From NCBI GenBank assembly GCA_002482775.1, contig DLGQ01000117.1, forward strand, positions 1 to 16,591: a DNA stretch of 16,591 nucleotides, in the 5' to 3' direction. A program made the position numbers and the translations under genes. The stretch comes from Flavobacteriales bacterium UBA7690. GTDB taxonomy: Bacteria; Bacteroidota; Bacteroidia; Flavobacteriales_F; PHOS-HE28. How positions within the stretch are numbered: the first letter of the stretch is position 1; each line of letters opens with the position of its first letter. Below are positions 16,017-16,591 of the stretch, piece by piece. The notes under the pieces are model-generated. The model was not told the origin of the DNA, ran no database searches, and was given only the letters and a program-made list of their open reading frames with translations.

Positions 16017-16591
16017 ATGCAGAATAGGGGCGCGCTTTGGATATTCACCATCCTCCTGGCGCTGGCGTGTGCGTATCAAATGTCCTTCTCCATCTTCACC
16101 TCCGGCGTGGAGAAGAAGGCGCGAGAGCAAGCCAACTTCCAAGCCGATTCCGCGCTGGCCGTGCCCGGCAACGAGGCCAAGGACCGCGAAGCGCTCTTCT
16201 ACCAATACGAGAACAGCTACCTCCGCGCCCACAGCGAAGAGAAGGTCTATCCCCTGCTGGGCTACACCTACCGCGAGTGCAAGGAGAAAGAGATCAACCT
16301 GGGTCTCGACTTGAAAGGCGGTATGGCCGTGACCCTCGAAGTGAGCATCCCCGAGCTGGTCATCAACCTCAGCGAGAACAACGAGGATCCCGCTTTCCGC
16401 ACCGCGATCGCCAACGCACGTGATCGACAGAAGACCAGCGACAAGGACTTCATCACCCTCTTCGGTGAGGAGTACGACAAGGTCCCCGGCCATGGCCCGC
16501 TAAGCGCCATCTTCTACAGCCCGGAGCGCAAGGACATGTTCAACCGCGAGGGCTCCGATGCGGATTACCTCGCTGCTCTCCGCCGCGAAGC
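16017..16591 (+). CDS. secDF: Protein translocase subunit SecD/SecDF, N-terminal part
   Basis: 191 complete codons, open at the right edge. SecD and SecF form an inner-membrane complex that uses the proton gradient to help pull Sec substrates across; in Bacteroidota the two are usually one fused protein, so SecDF is expected, but the fusion cannot be seen here. Visible: a first membrane helix at about 6-25 (ALWIFTILLALACAY), a charged periplasmic segment, then the SecD signature INLGLDLKGGMAVTLEV (93-109) and the beginning of the first periplasmic region. The ATG at 16017 is the only start giving the N-terminal helix. It begins about 27 bases after a good -7 promoter element and is divergent from the FG-GAP gene. 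SecDF would act on the signal-peptide-bearing proteins in this window before their T9SS step. Confidence 0.93.
   Translation, partial: MQNRGALWIFTILLALACAYQMSFSIFTSGVEKKAREQANFQADSALAVPGNEAKDREALFYQYENSYLRAHSEEKVYPLLGYTYRECKEKEINLGLDLKGGMAVTLEVSIPELVINLSENNEDPAFRTAIANARDRQKTSDKDFITLFGEEYDKVPGHGPLSAIFYSPERKDMFNREGSDADYLAALRRE

Overview
The window looks like a chromosomal segment from a member of the Bacteroidota, probably an uncultured Flavobacteriales-type lineage with fairly high GC. Three kinds of evidence point there. Sorting domains of the type IX secretion system (T9SS) of both type A and type B are present. SecD appears as the N-terminal part of a Bacteroidota-style SecDF. There are no clear Shine-Dalgarno sites, and some candidate promoters resemble the Bacteroidota TTG / TAnnTTTG pattern. 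No RNA genes, insertion sequences, phage genes or CRISPR arrays were seen.

Positions 1-10272, minus strand, hold three very large secreted paralogues in tandem: 10272-6607 (1221 aa), 6500-3132 (1122 aa), and one starting at 2897 that runs off the left edge (965 codons visible). All three share the same front end: signal peptide, CUB-like domain, PKD domain, and a proprotein-convertase P-type domain without any protease. Their back ends are variable mosaics of Ig/PKD-like and SprB-like modules. The two complete ones end in a type B (gliding-motility-associated) T9SS sorting domain. The left-edge copy ends, as far as visible, in tandem 79-82-residue repeats.

Positions 10435-12263, minus strand, hold a two-gene unit: an ECF-type sigma factor whose stop codon overlaps the start of a membrane protein (TAATG). 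That protein has a short anti-sigma-like cytoplasmic head, one membrane helix, two PKD domains and a degenerate type B sorting-like C-terminus. This is the most interesting part of the window: it looks like a surface or secretion sensing circuit beside T9SS cargo genes. A strong hairpin terminator separates it from the cargo cluster.

Positions 12546-13484, plus strand, encode an LDH-like malate dehydrogenase (mdh), which ends at a 19-bp perfect hairpin. Converging on it from the right (15825-13555, minus) is an FG-GAP beta-propeller protein with a type A T9SS sorting domain. Divergent from that gene, the 5' part of secDF starts at 16017 and runs off the right edge behind a good TATATTTG promoter candidate. 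SecDF assists Sec export, the step that delivers T9SS cargo to the periplasm, so much of the window concerns protein export to the surface; mdh is ordinary housekeeping.

No intergenic stretch exceeds 300 bases. The spacers (2898-3131, 6501-6606, 10273-10434, 12264-12545, 13485-13554, 15826-16016) contain only the regulatory candidates listed. All functions are inferred from sequence features alone; no database search was possible.
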